Made by a program: the position numbers and the translations under genes | Assembly: GCF_010671565.1 (NCBI RefSeq) | Contig: NZ_JAABOQ010000004.1 | Span: 1-64,000 of the forward strand | Length of the DNA stretch: 64,000 nt | Source: Spongiivirga citrea | GTDB lineage: Bacteria; Bacteroidota; Bacteroidia; Flavobacteriales; Flavobacteriaceae | Direction of reading: 5' to 3' | In this document: positions 1-9,743 of the stretch, piece by piece | Layout of the letters: each line of letters starts with the position of its first letter | Position numbering within the stretch: position 1 is the stretch's first letter | The notes under the pieces: generated by a model | Database searches by the model: none | What the model was told of the DNA's origin: nothing | The model's input: the letters and a program-made list of their open reading frames with translations, nothing else

Positions 1-116
1 ATATAAAACCAATTTTTAATTCACACAACAAAAAAATTAAACTTTTTTTCGACCCTAACTCCCAATAAAAAATGAACTCCCAAATCACCCCTAAACGTTC
101 CCCGTCTAAGCGGCTG

Positions 117-147
117 CAAATATAAAATGAGATTTCAAACTGCCAAA
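117..147 (-). promoter_or_regulatory. Bacteroidota-type promoter reading out of the left edge
   Basis: On the minus strand TTTG (144-147), a 19-base spacer and TATATTTG (117-124) match the Bacteroidota housekeeping consensus exactly. Transcription would start near position 110 and run left out of the window. Positions 1-110 contain no minus-strand ATG, so the target gene (unseen) has a leader of at least 110 nt. The remainder of 1-283 shows no gene. Confidence 0.6.
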
Positions 148-283
148 CCTTTTTTGAATAAAAAACACTTGTAGTTATTAACAATAAATAAACAATTGCA
201 ATCTATCTATTTCGATAGTGCTACAAACAAAGGAGTTATCGTTTAAAGGGAACCTTAAATATAAAGAAAAATAATGAAAGTAT

Positions 284-967
284 TTATTCTTTTTTGTCTT
301 CAGAAGTAGCTTTCCACTTATTTGAAAGCTCTAGGTAATCAAAATCGAGTGCGCTTTTTTGACGTTTCAAAAGATTAGCTGCGAATGCTCTTTGTAAAAT
401 ATCTTCAATTAAATAGTCTTCTTGCTCCTCTTTTGGGTTGTATTCTTCCTTTAAAGAGATGTCAAATAAGCTAGCTGTGGTGTTATACCAAAACGCTTTC
501 CAACCACTGCGCAATTCTTTTACCAAAGCAAAAGCCGTTATCCCAGTTTGACGATGCACTAGTTTAATTAAAATTTGTCCTTCTGTTCTAGTCAATTTTT
601 TAAGCTCGGCACTAAACTCTTTTTCAATATACTTTTGAATCTTTTTGGTATACCGTTTGCGCTTTCTCCTTTTCTTGATTTTCTTTAAACTATCATTTAG
701 TGTAGTAAGCTGTTCAGCGGCTAACTTTGCATAAGGAAACACTTTGATCGTTTTCCTCCTTAATATAAGGTAGCGAACCTTTTCATCATAGGATTTAAAG
801 TTGAGTTTATTAAAGACATAAATTTCATCTAGATCGATCGACGGTCTAAAAATAGAATCACCTTCTACTTTTATATAATCTTTCGGAATAGAATCTTGCT
901 TGACTGGTTCTTGGGCATACCCCAAAAAACTAAAAAGCATCATTAATATATATATGTGTTTCTTCAC
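284..967 (-). CDS. DUF4294 domain-containing exported protein
   Basis: This 227-residue protein starts at a GTG codon. It opens with a short hydrophobic signal peptide (about residues 1-18, ending near GYAQ) and continues as a soluble, strongly charged domain with a lysine/arginine-rich stretch around residues 95-115. Length and sequence fit the DUF4294 family, which is common in Flavobacteriia and has no established function. The first residues (KKHIYILMML) are a credible signal n-region, supporting the GTG start. It is divergent from the M42 peptidase gene, and a perfect minus-strand TAnnTTTG lies about 25 bases upstream. Export is inferred from the signal peptide; the role is unknown. Confidence 0.75.
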   Translation of the reverse strand: MKKHIYILMMLFSFLGYAQEPVKQDSIPKDYIKVEGDSIFRPSIDLDEIYVFNKLNFKSYDEKVRYLILRRKTIKVFPYAKLAAEQLTTLNDSLKKIKKRRKRKRYTKKIQKYIEKEFSAELKKLTRTEGQILIKLVHRQTGITAFALVKELRSGWKAFWYNTTASLFDISLKEEYNPKEEQEDYLIEDILQRAFAANLLKRQKSALDFDYLELSNKWKATSEDKKE

Positions 968-992
968 AATAATTAAGCACCTAAAATCATAC

Positions 993-1000
993 CAAAAATA
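993..1000 (-). promoter_or_regulatory. -7 element of the DUF4294 gene
   Basis: TATTTTTG on the minus strand is a perfect TAnnTTTG box, 25 bases upstream of the GTG start at 967. I saw no TTTG partner at the ideal spacing, so only the -7 element is called. Confidence 0.4.
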
Positions 1001-1072
1001 CTAATTACTACAACTCTATTATCTACCTTATTATTACTATTATTCTTATTTTCGTGTTAAATACAATATAGC

Positions 1073-2161
1073 ATGGCGAAGAAATCAATTTTGAATAAGA
1101 AATCACTTAACTTTTTAGAAAAGTACCTTAATAATGCCGCCCCCACAGGTTATGAGTGGGAAGGTCAAAAAATATGGATGGATTACCTGAAGCCATACGT
1201 AGATGAGTTTTTTACCGATACCTATGGTACAGCTGTAGCAGTAATAAATCCGAAAGCAAAATACAAAGTAGTAATAGAGGGCCATGCCGACGAGATTAGC
1301 TGGTATGTAAACTACATATCTGACAACGGACTTTTATATGTTGTTCGAAATGGTGGTAGCGATCATCAAATCGCTCCTAGCAAAATAGTAAACATTCACA
1401 CTAAAAAAGGAATTGTAAAAGGTGTATTCGGTTGGCCTGCAATTCATACAAGAAATCGTGCAAAGGAAGAAGCTCCTAAACCGGATAATATTTTTATTGA
1501 TGTAGGAGCGAAAGACAAGGAAGAAGTTGAAAAAATGGGAATTCATGTAGGTTGTGTTATTACCTATCCAGATGAATTTCATATTCTGAATAAAGATAAA
1601 TTTGTTTGCAGAGCATTAGATAACCGCGCAGGCGGGTTTATGATTGCCGAAGTAGCGAGGTTATTACATGAGAATAAAGTTGAATTACCTTTTGGTTTAT
1701 ATGTGGTGAATGCCGTACAAGAGGAAATAGGGCTTCGTGGTGCTCAGATGATTGCTGAGCGTATTCAACCCAATGCGGCAATCGTTACCGATGTAACTCA
1801 TGATACCACTACGCCGATGATCAATAAAAAAGTACAGGGAGATTGTGCTATTGGTAAAGGACCTGTTATTGCCTATGCACCTGCCGTACAACAAAAACTT
1901 CGAGACCTAATTACAGACACAGCTGAAGAAAAGAAAATACCAATTCAACGAAATGCTTTATCGCGAAGCACAGGAACAGATACTGATGCTTTTGCCTATA
2001 GTAACGATGGTGTTGCTTCAGCATTAATTTCATTACCACTTCGATATATGCACACCACTGTGGAAACGGTTCATAAGGATGATGTTGAAAATGTAATTAA
2101 ACTTATTTACGAGACACTTTTAAAAATGAAAGGCAACGAGACCTTTAGTTATTTTAAATAG
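1073..2161 (+). CDS. M42 family metallopeptidase (aminopeptidase)
   Basis: A 362-residue cytosolic protein of the M42 (FrvX/TET-type) aminopeptidase family, which trims N-terminal residues from peptides with a dinuclear metal centre. Expected ligand motifs appear in order: EGHADE (His71), CRALDNRAGG (Asp183), NAVQEEIGLRG (Glu217/218), VTDVTHD (Asp240) and MHTTVET (His near residue 327). The length is normal for the family and there is no signal peptide. The gene ends 10 bases before a strong intrinsic terminator and appears monocistronic. The family assignment is secure. Substrate preference cannot be read from the sequence. Confidence 0.93.
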   Translation: MAKKSILNKKSLNFLEKYLNNAAPTGYEWEGQKIWMDYLKPYVDEFFTDTYGTAVAVINPKAKYKVVIEGHADEISWYVNYISDNGLLYVVRNGGSDHQIAPSKIVNIHTKKGIVKGVFGWPAIHTRNRAKEEAPKPDNIFIDVGAKDKEEVEKMGIHVGCVITYPDEFHILNKDKFVCRALDNRAGGFMIAEVARLLHENKVELPFGLYVVNAVQEEIGLRGAQMIAERIQPNAAIVTDVTHDTTTPMINKKVQGDCAIGKGPVIAYAPAVQQKLRDLITDTAEEKKIPIQRNALSRSTGTDTDAFAYSNDGVASALISLPLRYMHTTVETVHKDDVENVIKLIYETLLKMKGNETFSYFK

Positions 2162-2171
2162 TTGAAATACC

Positions 2172-2203
2172 AAATCCCCTGCGAAAAGACAGGGGATTTT
2201 TTA
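2172..2203 (+). terminator. Intrinsic terminator after the M42 peptidase
   Basis: A perfect 10-bp stem, AAATCCCCTG (2172-2181) with CAGGGGATTT (2190-2199), closes an 8-base loop and runs into a T-tract. Confidence 0.9.
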
Positions 2204-2214
2204 TTCTATGTTAC

Positions 2215-2763
2215 ATGGCAGATGAACTAATCGATATCGTTGATAAAAATGGGAATCCTACTGGAGTTCAACATATGAAGTCCTATGCTCATAAAAAAGG
2301 GTTACGACATGCCAGCGTTCATATTTGGCTCATTAATCACAACAATGAAATACTTTTTCAACGGCGCGCTCTTGATAAAGACACTTTTCCTGGTCTTTGG
2401 GATGTATCAGCGGCCGGGCATATCGGGGCCGATGAGAATCCGAAAATAGCAGCGTTGCGCGAAGTGAATGAGGAAATTGGAGTTCAATTAAGTCCAAAAG
2501 ATTTAATTAGTATTGGTAAGTGGCATGAAAGGCATGCCCATCCAAATAATATTATCGATGATGAGATACATATTATATATATCGTAAAAATTGCGATGGA
2601 TCTCGAAGATGTTCAATTGCAGGATGAAGAAGTTATGGCAGCTAGATTAATGCCTCTCGAAACTTTCAAGAGTAAATTAATCAGTAATGAAATAGAAGAA
2701 TTTGTACCCCATGATTTAGATTATTACCACTTTATTATTGATGCCCTAACCAAAACATTTTGA
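2215..2763 (+). CDS. NUDIX hydrolase (IDI/YfcD-like)
   Basis: A 182-residue NUDIX protein. The full NUDIX box spans residues 68-90 (G-x5-E-x7-REVNEEIGV), with the metal-binding REVNEE core. The opening (DELIDIVDKNGNPTG) and the segment around residues 30-65 resemble the isopentenyl-diphosphate isomerase-like/YfcD branch. Proteins of this branch hydrolyse nucleoside-diphosphate-linked or isoprenoid diphosphate substrates, and the actual substrate here is unknown. The gene sits just after the peptidase terminator, and its TGA stop overlaps the TTG start of the next gene by three bases, implying translational coupling. Confidence 0.88.
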   Translation: MADELIDIVDKNGNPTGVQHMKSYAHKKGLRHASVHIWLINHNNEILFQRRALDKDTFPGLWDVSAAGHIGADENPKIAALREVNEEIGVQLSPKDLISIGKWHERHAHPNNIIDDEIHIIYIVKIAMDLEDVQLQDEEVMAARLMPLETFKSKLISNEIEEFVPHDLDYYHFIIDALTKTF

Positions 2764-4676
2764 AAAACACTATTGCAGAACGTATTGCGGATTTTCTAAA
2801 AAAATTCCCTCCTTTTAATCTACTTGAAAAAGATGACTTAAAGGCCATTTCTGAAAACGTCAAAGTTCACTACTTAGATAAAGGACGGCATTGCTTCACA
2901 GAGAATGATGAGCGACATGATCAATTTTACTTTGTTAAAGATGGTGCTGTCGGCTTGTACAAAAATGATGGTGATGAAGAATCGCTAGTTGACATTTGTG
3001 ATGAAGGTGATATATTCGGTTTGCGTCCGCTAATCACTCAGGAAAACTATCAAATGAGTGCTCTAGCGAACGAGGAGTCGGTTCTATATGGAATCCCGAT
3101 ACAGAACTTTACGGCAATTGCAGAAAATGAAAAGAAGATAAGCAACTACCTAATCGCAAGTTTTGCGAGCAATACCAGAAATCCTGTCGAGCTTGAAAAA
3201 GGAGGTAAACTTTTTACTGAATATAAAGTAGAACGCAATCCTGATCTTTTCGAACTTCAGACTGCAACATATATCAGTAACCCAATTTGCTGTTCGCCAG
3301 AAACACCAGTAAAAGATGCTGCTTTAAAAATGCGAAACCAGAAAATTGGGAGTATTATAGTTGTAAATGATCAACAAGTCCCTTTAGGTGTTATTACAAA
3401 CTCAGATATTCGAAACAAGATAGCCACAGGTGATTTTAGTATCAATACGCAAGCATCCTTTATTATGTCGAGTCCTGTAATTACACAACCATCCGGAATT
3501 ACAATTGCTCAAGCACAAATGATTATGGTGCGCCATAATATTCGTCATATATGCATAACTGAAGACGGTACCGCCAATACCAAACTTATTGGAATGCTAT
3601 CGGAACATGACATTATGCTTTCAAAAGCCAATAATCCATCAGTACTTATAAAAGGAATAAAACGGGCTAAGTCGATTAAGACACTTCGAGAGATCAGACT
3701 TAAAATAGGCGTGCTTTTAAAGGCCTATATCGATCAAAATATTCCATTATCACATGTTCTAAAGATTGTTAGCGAACTAAATAGTCTTATTCTCGATCGC
3801 GCCATTGAGCTATCGGTTGCCGAAATGCCAACTTCACCTCCTGTAAAATTTGCTTGGATAGCATTAGGTAGCCAAGGAAGAAAAGAACAATTACTTCCTA
3901 CCGATCAAGACAATGCTTTAGTATTTCAGAATGTTGCCGATTCAAATTATGAAGAAACAAAGTCTTATTTTTTAGAACTAGCAGGAATCATTACCAAACA
4001 TTTACACACCATTGGTTTTGAGTACTGCAAAGCCGATATGATGGGCAGTAATCCCAAATGGTGCAACTCATTGTCGATCTGGAAAGAGCAGTTTTCTAAC
4101 TGGATCGCAAAGCCAAGTCAAGAAACCATTTTATTATCTTCTATATTCTTTGATTTTGATTTGGTTTATGGCGATGCACAATTGGTAGATGAACTGTCTA
4201 AATCAATTTTCAAATCGCTGGAAAAGGGTGATCTATTTTATTCTTTAATGGGCAGAGATGCACTTAAAAGCCCTTCTCCTCTAGGGTTTTTTAGGCAGTT
4301 TTTGGTAGAGCATGACGGAAAGAATAAAGATACATTCGACATCAAATCACGGGCAATGATGCCGCTTATAGATGCAGCTCGCCTACTAACATTATCACAA
4401 CATGTTAAAAACATAAATAATACTGCCTTGCGCTTTGAAAATTTGGCCGTTTTGGAACCACAAAACGCGGAGCTCTATAAGTCATGTGCGTATGCATTTA
4501 AAGCACTTTTAAAGTTTAGAACCAAACAGGGCATTCTCAATAATGACTCAGGAAGGTATATACAGTTGGGTAAGCTTAGCAAAGAAGATCGTTTAAAACT
4601 CAAACGCTGTTTTAAACCTATAAAGGATATACAAGAACTGCTTAAAGTTCGCTTTCAGCTAACTCACTTCTTATAG
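2760..4676 (+). CDS. cNMP-binding / CBS pair / DUF294 nucleotidyltransferase-like protein
   Basis: A 638-residue multidomain cytosolic protein with three parts: an N-terminal cyclic-nucleotide-binding-like domain (about 1-135), a tandem CBS pair (about 165-290), and a DUF294 nucleotidyltransferase-like domain. The last has a GSQGRKEQ...TDQDNAL motif near residues 370-387, followed by the family C-terminal domain. DUF294 proteins resemble GlnD-type transferases, and regulation by adenine nucleotides through the CBS pair is inferred. TTG is the start; it overlaps the preceding stop and no upstream in-frame alternative exists. The gene is followed after two bases by a DnaQ-like exonuclease, a pairing seen in many bacteria. 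The substrate is unknown. Confidence 0.88.
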   Translation: MKNTIAERIADFLKKFPPFNLLEKDDLKAISENVKVHYLDKGRHCFTENDERHDQFYFVKDGAVGLYKNDGDEESLVDICDEGDIFGLRPLITQENYQMSALANEESVLYGIPIQNFTAIAENEKKISNYLIASFASNTRNPVELEKGGKLFTEYKVERNPDLFELQTATYISNPICCSPETPVKDAALKMRNQKIGSIIVVNDQQVPLGVITNSDIRNKIATGDFSINTQASFIMSSPVITQPSGITIAQAQMIMVRHNIRHICITEDGTANTKLIGMLSEHDIMLSKANNPSVLIKGIKRAKSIKTLREIRLKIGVLLKAYIDQNIPLSHVLKIVSELNSLILDRAIELSVAEMPTSPPVKFAWIALGSQGRKEQLLPTDQDNALVFQNVADSNYEETKSYFLELAGIITKHLHTIGFEYCKADMMGSNPKWCNSLSIWKEQFSNWIAKPSQETILLSSIFFDFDLVYGDAQLVDELSKSIFKSLEKGDLFYSLMGRDALKSPSPLGFFRQFLVEHDGKNKDTFDIKSRAMMPLIDAARLLTLSQHVKNINNTALRFENLAVLEPQNAELYKSCAYAFKALLKFRTKQGILNNDSGRYIQLGKLSKEDRLKLKRCFKPIKDIQELLKVRFQLTHFL

Positions 4677-4678
4677 GT

Positions 4679-5353
4679 ATGGAATGGCCTTGGAATAAAT
4701 CGAATAAAAACGAATTGCCCCAATTTTGGAAGGAGTATCTAGCTACTTTTAAAGAGAGCAAAGATCCGCTTTTAAGCCGGACGAGAATTGTGGTTTATGA
4801 TACAGAAACAACAGGATTTGACATAAAAAATGATCGCATATTAAGTATTGGCGCTATCGCAATTACGAGTGGTGTTATTGATCTTTCTGATAGTTTTGAA
4901 ATCTATATTGAACAAGAAATTTTTAACGAAGAGACGGTTAAAATTCATGGCATTTTAAAAGAAGGTAATTATCAAAAGGTTGCTGAGGAAGAAGCCATTG
5001 AACGCTTTATTCGCTATCTGGGAAATGCCCCTTTAATTGCCCACCATGCCGTTTTCGATCAACGTATGATAAATCAGGCACTAAATAGAATGGGCTTGGA
5101 AAAATTAAAAAATGTCATTTACGATACCGGCCTTCTGTATAAAAAAACGAAACACTTTATTAGCGAAAGTATTCCCGAACAATCATATACACTGGACGCC
5201 ATTGCGAAAGAGCTCAATATTTCTATGGAGGACAGACACACTGCCGCGGGTGACGCATTTATTACAGCTTTGGTGTTTCTAAAAACGGTCACGAAACTTG
5301 ACCCTGACAAAAAACTCACTGTAAAGCGCTTAAATAGGTCCTCTTTATTTTAA
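4679..5353 (+). CDS. 3'-5' exonuclease, DnaQ-like (DEDDh)
   Basis: A 224-residue exonuclease of the DEDDh superfamily. Motif ExoI is YDTETTGFD (Asp41/Glu43), ExoII is HHAVFDQRM (Asp near residue 126), and ExoIII is HTAAGDA with the catalytic His and Asp. This is a stand-alone DnaQ-type domain without polymerase or UvrC/GIY-YIG fusions. Such proteins degrade 3' ends of DNA or RNA. Its start lies two bases after the DUF294-type gene, so both are probably on one transcript and may act in the same pathway, although that pathway is not established. Confidence 0.9.
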   Translation: MEWPWNKSNKNELPQFWKEYLATFKESKDPLLSRTRIVVYDTETTGFDIKNDRILSIGAIAITSGVIDLSDSFEIYIEQEIFNEETVKIHGILKEGNYQKVAEEEAIERFIRYLGNAPLIAHHAVFDQRMINQALNRMGLEKLKNVIYDTGLLYKKTKHFISESIPEQSYTLDAIAKELNISMEDRHTAAGDAFITALVFLKTVTKLDPDKKLTVKRLNRSSLF

Positions 5354-5409
5354 TTTTTCGTGTTAAGTGATTGGTATTATTATCCGATTTAAGTTGGACT
5401 TTTTCTTCC

Positions 5410-5417
5410 TATTTTTG
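5410..5417 (+). promoter_or_regulatory. -7 element of the acyl-CoA carboxylase operon
   Basis: TATTTTTG is a perfect TAnnTTTG box, 29 bases before the ATG of the biotin-carrier gene. The nearest upstream TTG (5394-5396) has only a 13-base spacer, so the -33 element is uncertain. Confidence 0.45.
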
Positions 5418-5446
5418 ACAAACACAATTTTTACAGCGACCACATT

Positions 5447-5935
5447 ATGGCTTCAGATTTGTTTCAACTTCACATCAACAATAAACAATCAATCGACCTC
5501 AATACATCTGACATTAAAGAGCTTAACCTAATTAAAACAGCAGAAAACACCTATCATCTAATTGATGGAGATGCTTCCTATACAATCGAAGTAGTCGCTA
5601 GTGATTATAATTCAAGATCATATACTTTAAAGATTAACGGTCAATTACAAGAAGTTTCTATTAAAAACAGCCTTGATTTATTGATCGATAAAATGGGATT
5701 GACCGCAAGTACTACCAAAGACGTTAATGTTGTAAATGCTCCTATGCCAGGTCAAATTATTTCTGTTGAAATAAAAGAAGGACAAGAAGTGGATGAGAAT
5801 GACCCCATACTGATTTTAGAAGCTATGAAAATGGAAAATGTAATGCTTGCACCCAAGAGTGGCGTTATAAAAAACATTCATGTCGATACTGCTCAAGTAG
5901 TAGAAAAAGGACAGTTATTAGTAGAATTTGAATAA
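5447..5935 (+). CDS. Biotin carboxyl carrier subunit of an acyl-CoA carboxylase
   Basis: A 162-residue protein whose C-terminal half (about 92-162) is a biotinyl/lipoyl domain. It has the biotinylation motif EAMKMEN with Lys128 as acceptor and a preceding P-M-P-G-Q turn. The N-terminal half is a beta-rich adaptor typical of Bacteroidota carriers. Biotinylated carrier shuttles CO2 between the biotin carboxylase and the carboxyltransferase encoded just downstream. First gene of a three-gene operon (next gene 39 bases on). No signal peptide. Whether the holoenzyme uses acetyl-, propionyl- or another acyl-CoA cannot be settled from this subunit. Confidence 0.93.
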   Translation: MASDLFQLHINNKQSIDLNTSDIKELNLIKTAENTYHLIDGDASYTIEVVASDYNSRSYTLKINGQLQEVSIKNSLDLLIDKMGLTASTTKDVNVVNAPMPGQIISVEIKEGQEVDENDPILILEAMKMENVMLAPKSGVIKNIHVDTAQVVEKGQLLVEFE

Positions 5936-5974
5936 ATGATCATCATTTAATCCTTTTACAAAAGAATAATCTAA

Positions 5975-7420
5975 ATGAGAAAAATATTAGTAGCCAATCG
6001 CGGAGAAATTGCCATACGAGTAATGAAAACGGCTAAGAAAATGGGAATTAAAACCGTCGCAGTATTCTCTGAAGTTGATAGGCATGCGCCACACGTTCGC
6101 TATGCTGACGAAGCTGTTTGCATTGGCGAAGCGGCATCAGCCAAATCATATCTACGAGGTGATGTCATCATTGATGTTGCTAAAAAATTGCAGGTAGACG
6201 GTATTCATCCTGGTTACGGCTTTTTAAGTGAAAATGCCGATTTCGCCGAGGCCGTTACCAAAGCTGGGATCAAGTTTATCGGACCAAAGCCTGAGGCTAT
6301 TCGGGTTATGGGTGATAAGTTATCAGCAAAAGATGCTGTTAAAAAATACGACATCCCAATGGTGCCTGGTGTTGATACTGCGATTACTGATATTGAAGAA
6401 GCCAAGAAAATAGCGCAAGAAGTGGGCTTTCCTATTTTAATAAAAGCATCTGCCGGTGGTGGTGGAAAAGGAATGCGTATTGTAGAAGACGTGAATGAGT
6501 TTGAATCACAAATGGATCGAGCCGTTAGTGAGGCTGTTTCCGCATTTGGTGATGGTGCTGTATTTATTGAAAAGTTCGTTACCAAACCTCGACATATAGA
6601 AATACAGGTACTCGCTGATGAACATGGTAATGTAGTACATCTTTTTGAAAGGGAATGCAGCATACAACGTCGTCATCAAAAAGTAGTTGAAGAAGCGCCT
6701 AGTGCTGTACTAACTCCCCAATTAAGAAATGCAATGGGAGAAGCCGCAGTACGAGTGGCACAAGCCTGTGATTATGTCGGTGCTGGTACTGTTGAATTTT
6801 TACTAGACAGTGATCTAAATTTCTATTTCTTAGAAATGAATACTCGACTTCAGGTGGAGCACCCTGTTACTGAAATTATTGCTGGACTGGACTTAGTAGA
6901 GCAGCAAATTAAAGTAGCAAGAGGAGAAAAACTAGCTTTTGCACAATCCGATCTTTCCATTCAAGGGCATGCCTTAGAACTTCGTGTATATGCTGAAGAC
7001 CCCTATGATAATTTCGCACCGAGTATCGGAACATTGTCTACTTATAAAACACCTAAAGGAGAAGGAATTCGCCTTGATGATGGATTTGAAGAGGGGCAAG
7101 AAATCCCGATTTATTACGACCCTATGATCTCCAAACTCATCACCTATGGTGAAACTCGGGATGAAGCCATTCAACTTATGATTCATGCCATTGATAACTA
7201 TCATATAAAAGGCATTGAGACCACCCTACCTTTTGGGCGTTTTGTGTGCAAGCATGAGGCTTTTGTATCTGGAGATTTTGATACCAATTTCGTCAAGAAG
7301 TACTATTCTAAAGACGATATAGAACAAGATGAAAAAGCGGCTGCTACGATCGCGGCAAAAGCTGCATTAAAGATATTTTTAGAAGACAAAAAACAACTTC
7401 GTTTACCCATTCAATCATAA
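5975..7420 (+). CDS. accC: Biotin carboxylase subunit (AccC-like)
   Basis: A 481-residue biotin carboxylase. The N-terminal biotin-carboxylase domain opens with [14 protein letters not shown]. It is followed by the ATP-grasp domain with the glycine-rich loop [11 protein letters not shown] (about 160-170) and the active-site segment [14 protein letters not shown], then the C-terminal carboxylase domain ending with a YDPMISKL motif. It carboxylates carrier biotin using ATP and bicarbonate. The length is slightly above the usual 450 residues because of a C-terminal helix. It lies between the carrier and carboxyltransferase genes, the latter only two bases downstream. Confidence 0.95.
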   Translation: MRKILVANRGEIAIRVMKTAKKMGIKTVAVFSEVDRHAPHVRYADEAVCIGEAASAKSYLRGDVIIDVAKKLQVDGIHPGYGFLSENADFAEAVTKAGIKFIGPKPEAIRVMGDKLSAKDAVKKYDIPMVPGVDTAITDIEEAKKIAQEVGFPILIKASAGGGGKGMRIVEDVNEFESQMDRAVSEAVSAFGDGAVFIEKFVTKPRHIEIQVLADEHGNVVHLFERECSIQRRHQKVVEEAPSAVLTPQLRNAMGEAAVRVAQACDYVGAGTVEFLLDSDLNFYFLEMNTRLQVEHPVTEIIAGLDLVEQQIKVARGEKLAFAQSDLSIQGHALELRVYAEDPYDNFAPSIGTLSTYKTPKGEGIRLDDGFEEGQEIPIYYDPMISKLITYGETRDEAIQLMIHAIDNYHIKGIETTLPFGRFVCKHEAFVSGDFDTNFVKKYYSKDDIEQDEKAAATIAAKAALKIFLEDKKQLRLPIQS

Positions 7421-7422
7421 CT

Positions 7423-8964
7423 ATGAAGGATAAATTATCAATATTAAACGATAAAATAGCCAAGGCAAAAGTAGGCGGTGGCGAAGCACGTATTGAAAAA
7501 CAACACGCAAAAAACAAGCTAACAGCAAGAGAACGAATAGACTATTTATTAGATGAAGATTCGTTTGAAGAGATTGGCATGTTTGTAACTCACCGTACCA
7601 CTGATTTTGGTATGGCAAACCAACAGTTTTATGGCGATGGTGTAGTAACAGGATACGGAACTATCAATAAACGATTAGTCTACATTTTTGCTCAGGATTT
7701 CACTGTCTTTGGCGGTGCTTTATCCGAAACACATGCGGAGAAAATCTGCAAGATCATGGATATGGCAATGCAAGTAGGTGCTCCCTTTATCGGGCTTAAT
7801 GATTCGGGTGGTGCACGTATTCAAGAAGGTGTAAGATCGTTAGGCGGCTATGCCGATATTTTTTACCGCAATGTAAAAGCCTCTGGAGTTATCCCGCAAA
7901 TATCAGCGATAATGGGACCTTGTGCAGGTGGTGCAGTATATTCCCCGGCGATGACGGACTTTACAATGATGGTAGAAAACACCAGTTATATGTTTGTAAC
8001 AGGACCCAATGTTGTGAAAACCGTAACTAATGAGGAAGTAACTAGTGAAGAACTTGGTGGTGCCCATACCCACGCAACCAAAAGTGGTGTTACCCATCTA
8101 ACCAGTGCAAATGATGTAGCTTGTTTAGAGGATTTGAAAAAACTAATTAGCTATGTCCCACAAAGCAATCAGGAAAAGCCAATAGATCTCCCCTATCAAT
8201 TAGGTGATGAAATACGTAATGAACTAACGAGTATTGTACCCGATAATCCTAATAAACCTTATGATATGCATGCGGTTATTAATGGGATTACCGATGAAGA
8301 TTCATTCTTCGAAATTCATAAAGAGTACGCCGACAATATTATCGTAGGCTTTGCGCGCTTAGCAGGAAAAAGTGTTGGTGTGGTTGCCAATCAACCGATG
8401 AGTTTGGCAGGAGTTTTAGATGTCGACAGTAGTAAAAAAGCCGCTCGATTTACTCGTTTTTGTGACTGTTTCAACATTCCATTACTAGTATTAGTAGATG
8501 TACCAGGGTTCTTACCGGGAACGGATCAAGAGTGGAACGGTATTATCACAAACGGGGCAAAGCTACTTTATGCTTTAAGCGAAGCTACAGTACCTAAAGT
8601 AACGGTCATTACAAGAAAAGCCTATGGTGGTGCTTATGATGTGATGAATAGTAAGCATATTGGTGCCGACTTTAATTTTGCTTGGCCAGGTGCAGAAATT
8701 GCGGTAATGGGCGCAAAAGGTGCCAGTGAGATTATCTTTAAAAGAGAAATTCAAGCAGCTGACGATCCTGTTGCCAAGTTAGCTGAAAAGGAAAAGGAAT
8801 ATGCAGATAAATTCGCCAATCCTTATCGCGCTGCTGCGAGAGGGTTTATTGATGAAGTCATTCTACCTGAAAATACGCGAAGAAAACTGATCAAGGCTTT
8901 TGCAACACTTGAAAATAAGGAGTTAGAAATGCCTTATAAGAAGCATGGGAATATTCCACTTTAA
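7423..8964 (+). CDS. Acyl-CoA carboxylase carboxyltransferase (beta) subunit, propionyl-CoA type
   Basis: A 513-residue carboxyltransferase with both crotonase-like halves in one chain, the PccB/MmdA architecture. The N-half has [20 protein letters not shown] and the [12 protein letters not shown] oxyanion region. The C-half has [17 protein letters not shown] and [11 protein letters not shown]. This arrangement is characteristic of propionyl-CoA or broad acyl-CoA carboxylases rather than split AccA/AccD. It transfers the carboxyl group from biotin to acyl-CoA, probably forming methylmalonyl-CoA, though substrate choice is inferred. It is the last gene of the operon. Confidence 0.93.
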   Translation: MKDKLSILNDKIAKAKVGGGEARIEKQHAKNKLTARERIDYLLDEDSFEEIGMFVTHRTTDFGMANQQFYGDGVVTGYGTINKRLVYIFAQDFTVFGGALSETHAEKICKIMDMAMQVGAPFIGLNDSGGARIQEGVRSLGGYADIFYRNVKASGVIPQISAIMGPCAGGAVYSPAMTDFTMMVENTSYMFVTGPNVVKTVTNEEVTSEELGGAHTHATKSGVTHLTSANDVACLEDLKKLISYVPQSNQEKPIDLPYQLGDEIRNELTSIVPDNPNKPYDMHAVINGITDEDSFFEIHKEYADNIIVGFARLAGKSVGVVANQPMSLAGVLDVDSSKKAARFTRFCDCFNIPLLVLVDVPGFLPGTDQEWNGIITNGAKLLYALSEATVPKVTVITRKAYGGAYDVMNSKHIGADFNFAWPGAEIAVMGAKGASEIIFKREIQAADDPVAKLAEKEKEYADKFANPYRAAARGFIDEVILPENTRRKLIKAFATLENKELEMPYKKHGNIPL

Positions 8965-8967
8965 ATT

Positions 8968-9052
8968 CAGTATTCAGTTGGCAGTCGCAGTATGCAGTTT
9001 TTTCATTTAGTGAGCTGCAGTTTGGAATTTGATGCTTGGGATTTGGAATTTG
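8968..9052. repeat. Degenerate short-repeat spacer between convergent genes
   Basis: The whole gap between the carboxyltransferase and arfB is built from repeated words: CAGT-containing units (CAGTATTCAGTTGGCAGTCGCAG and a second CAGTATGCAGTTT), then TTTGGAATTTG twice, separated by ATGCTTGGGA. No coding potential and no clean hairpin. It may be a tandem-slippage product; origin unknown. Confidence 0.55.
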
Positions 9053-9475
9053 TTAATCAATATCTGGTTTCCGGCGATTCGCTTTCTTAGCAGATTGCTT
9101 CTTCTTGGTGTCTAACCGCTTTTGCTTAACTGCTCTAGAAGGGCGAGTTGCTTTTCGTTCTTTCTCTGGGATTAAGGCTTCTTCAATAAGTGCGAAAAAT
9201 CGAGACGTTGCTAGTTGTTTATTGTTTACCTGACTCCTACTTTCTGAGCAGTTTAATTGTAAAACTCCTCTTGAATTTAATCGACTGGCAAGTCTTGTGC
9301 GAAGCAATTCTTTTTGTTCATCATCAAACACTACGGAATTCTTAAGATTCCAACTCAATAATATCTTCGTACTCGTTTTATTCACATGCTGTCCACCCGG
9401 ACCGCTGGCCTTAACTGCTTTATACTCGAGTTCAGTTAGTAGTTTGTATTGATTAAAAATGAGATCTAACGGCAT
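9053..9475 (-). CDS. arfB: Alternative ribosome-rescue aminoacyl-tRNA hydrolase ArfB
   Basis: A 140-residue release-factor-like hydrolase. The catalytic GGQ is at residues 27-29 in the context ASGPGGQHVNKTSTK. The C-terminal tail (about 110-140) is rich in Lys/Arg, matching the ArfB/YaeJ tail that inserts in the empty mRNA channel of stalled ribosomes. The missing codon-recognition domain distinguishes it from RF1/RF2. It frees nascent peptides from ribosomes stalled without a stop codon. It is transcribed alone, convergent to the carboxylase operon. Confidence 0.93.
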   Translation of the reverse strand: MPLDLIFNQYKLLTELEYKAVKASGPGGQHVNKTSTKILLSWNLKNSVVFDDEQKELLRTRLASRLNSRGVLQLNCSESRSQVNNKQLATSRFFALIEEALIPEKERKATRPSRAVKQKRLDTKKKQSAKKANRRKPDID

Positions 9476-9743
9476 AGTTGTTTATAGAATCACTAAAGTA
9501 CTATAATACTGTGCTTTATATAAAGTCGGTTTAGAGATTTTATCATTTTTTATTTAACAGTCTGAAAATCAATGTCAAAACTGACATACAACCATATAAT
9601 TGTAACAATTCGAGAATTTAAACTACTAATTATCATATATTTAAAGGTGCTTTTCCCTCCTAGCATACTAACTAATCAAACCAATATTTAAACTCTTCCG
9701 CCATATTCGTAGCTTCAAGACCACCATCCAAAACCCTTTAAAA

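Noticed and set aside
6214-6663. 149-residue minus-strand frame inside the biotin carboxylase gene
   Set aside because: Antisense shadow of a strongly conserved gene.
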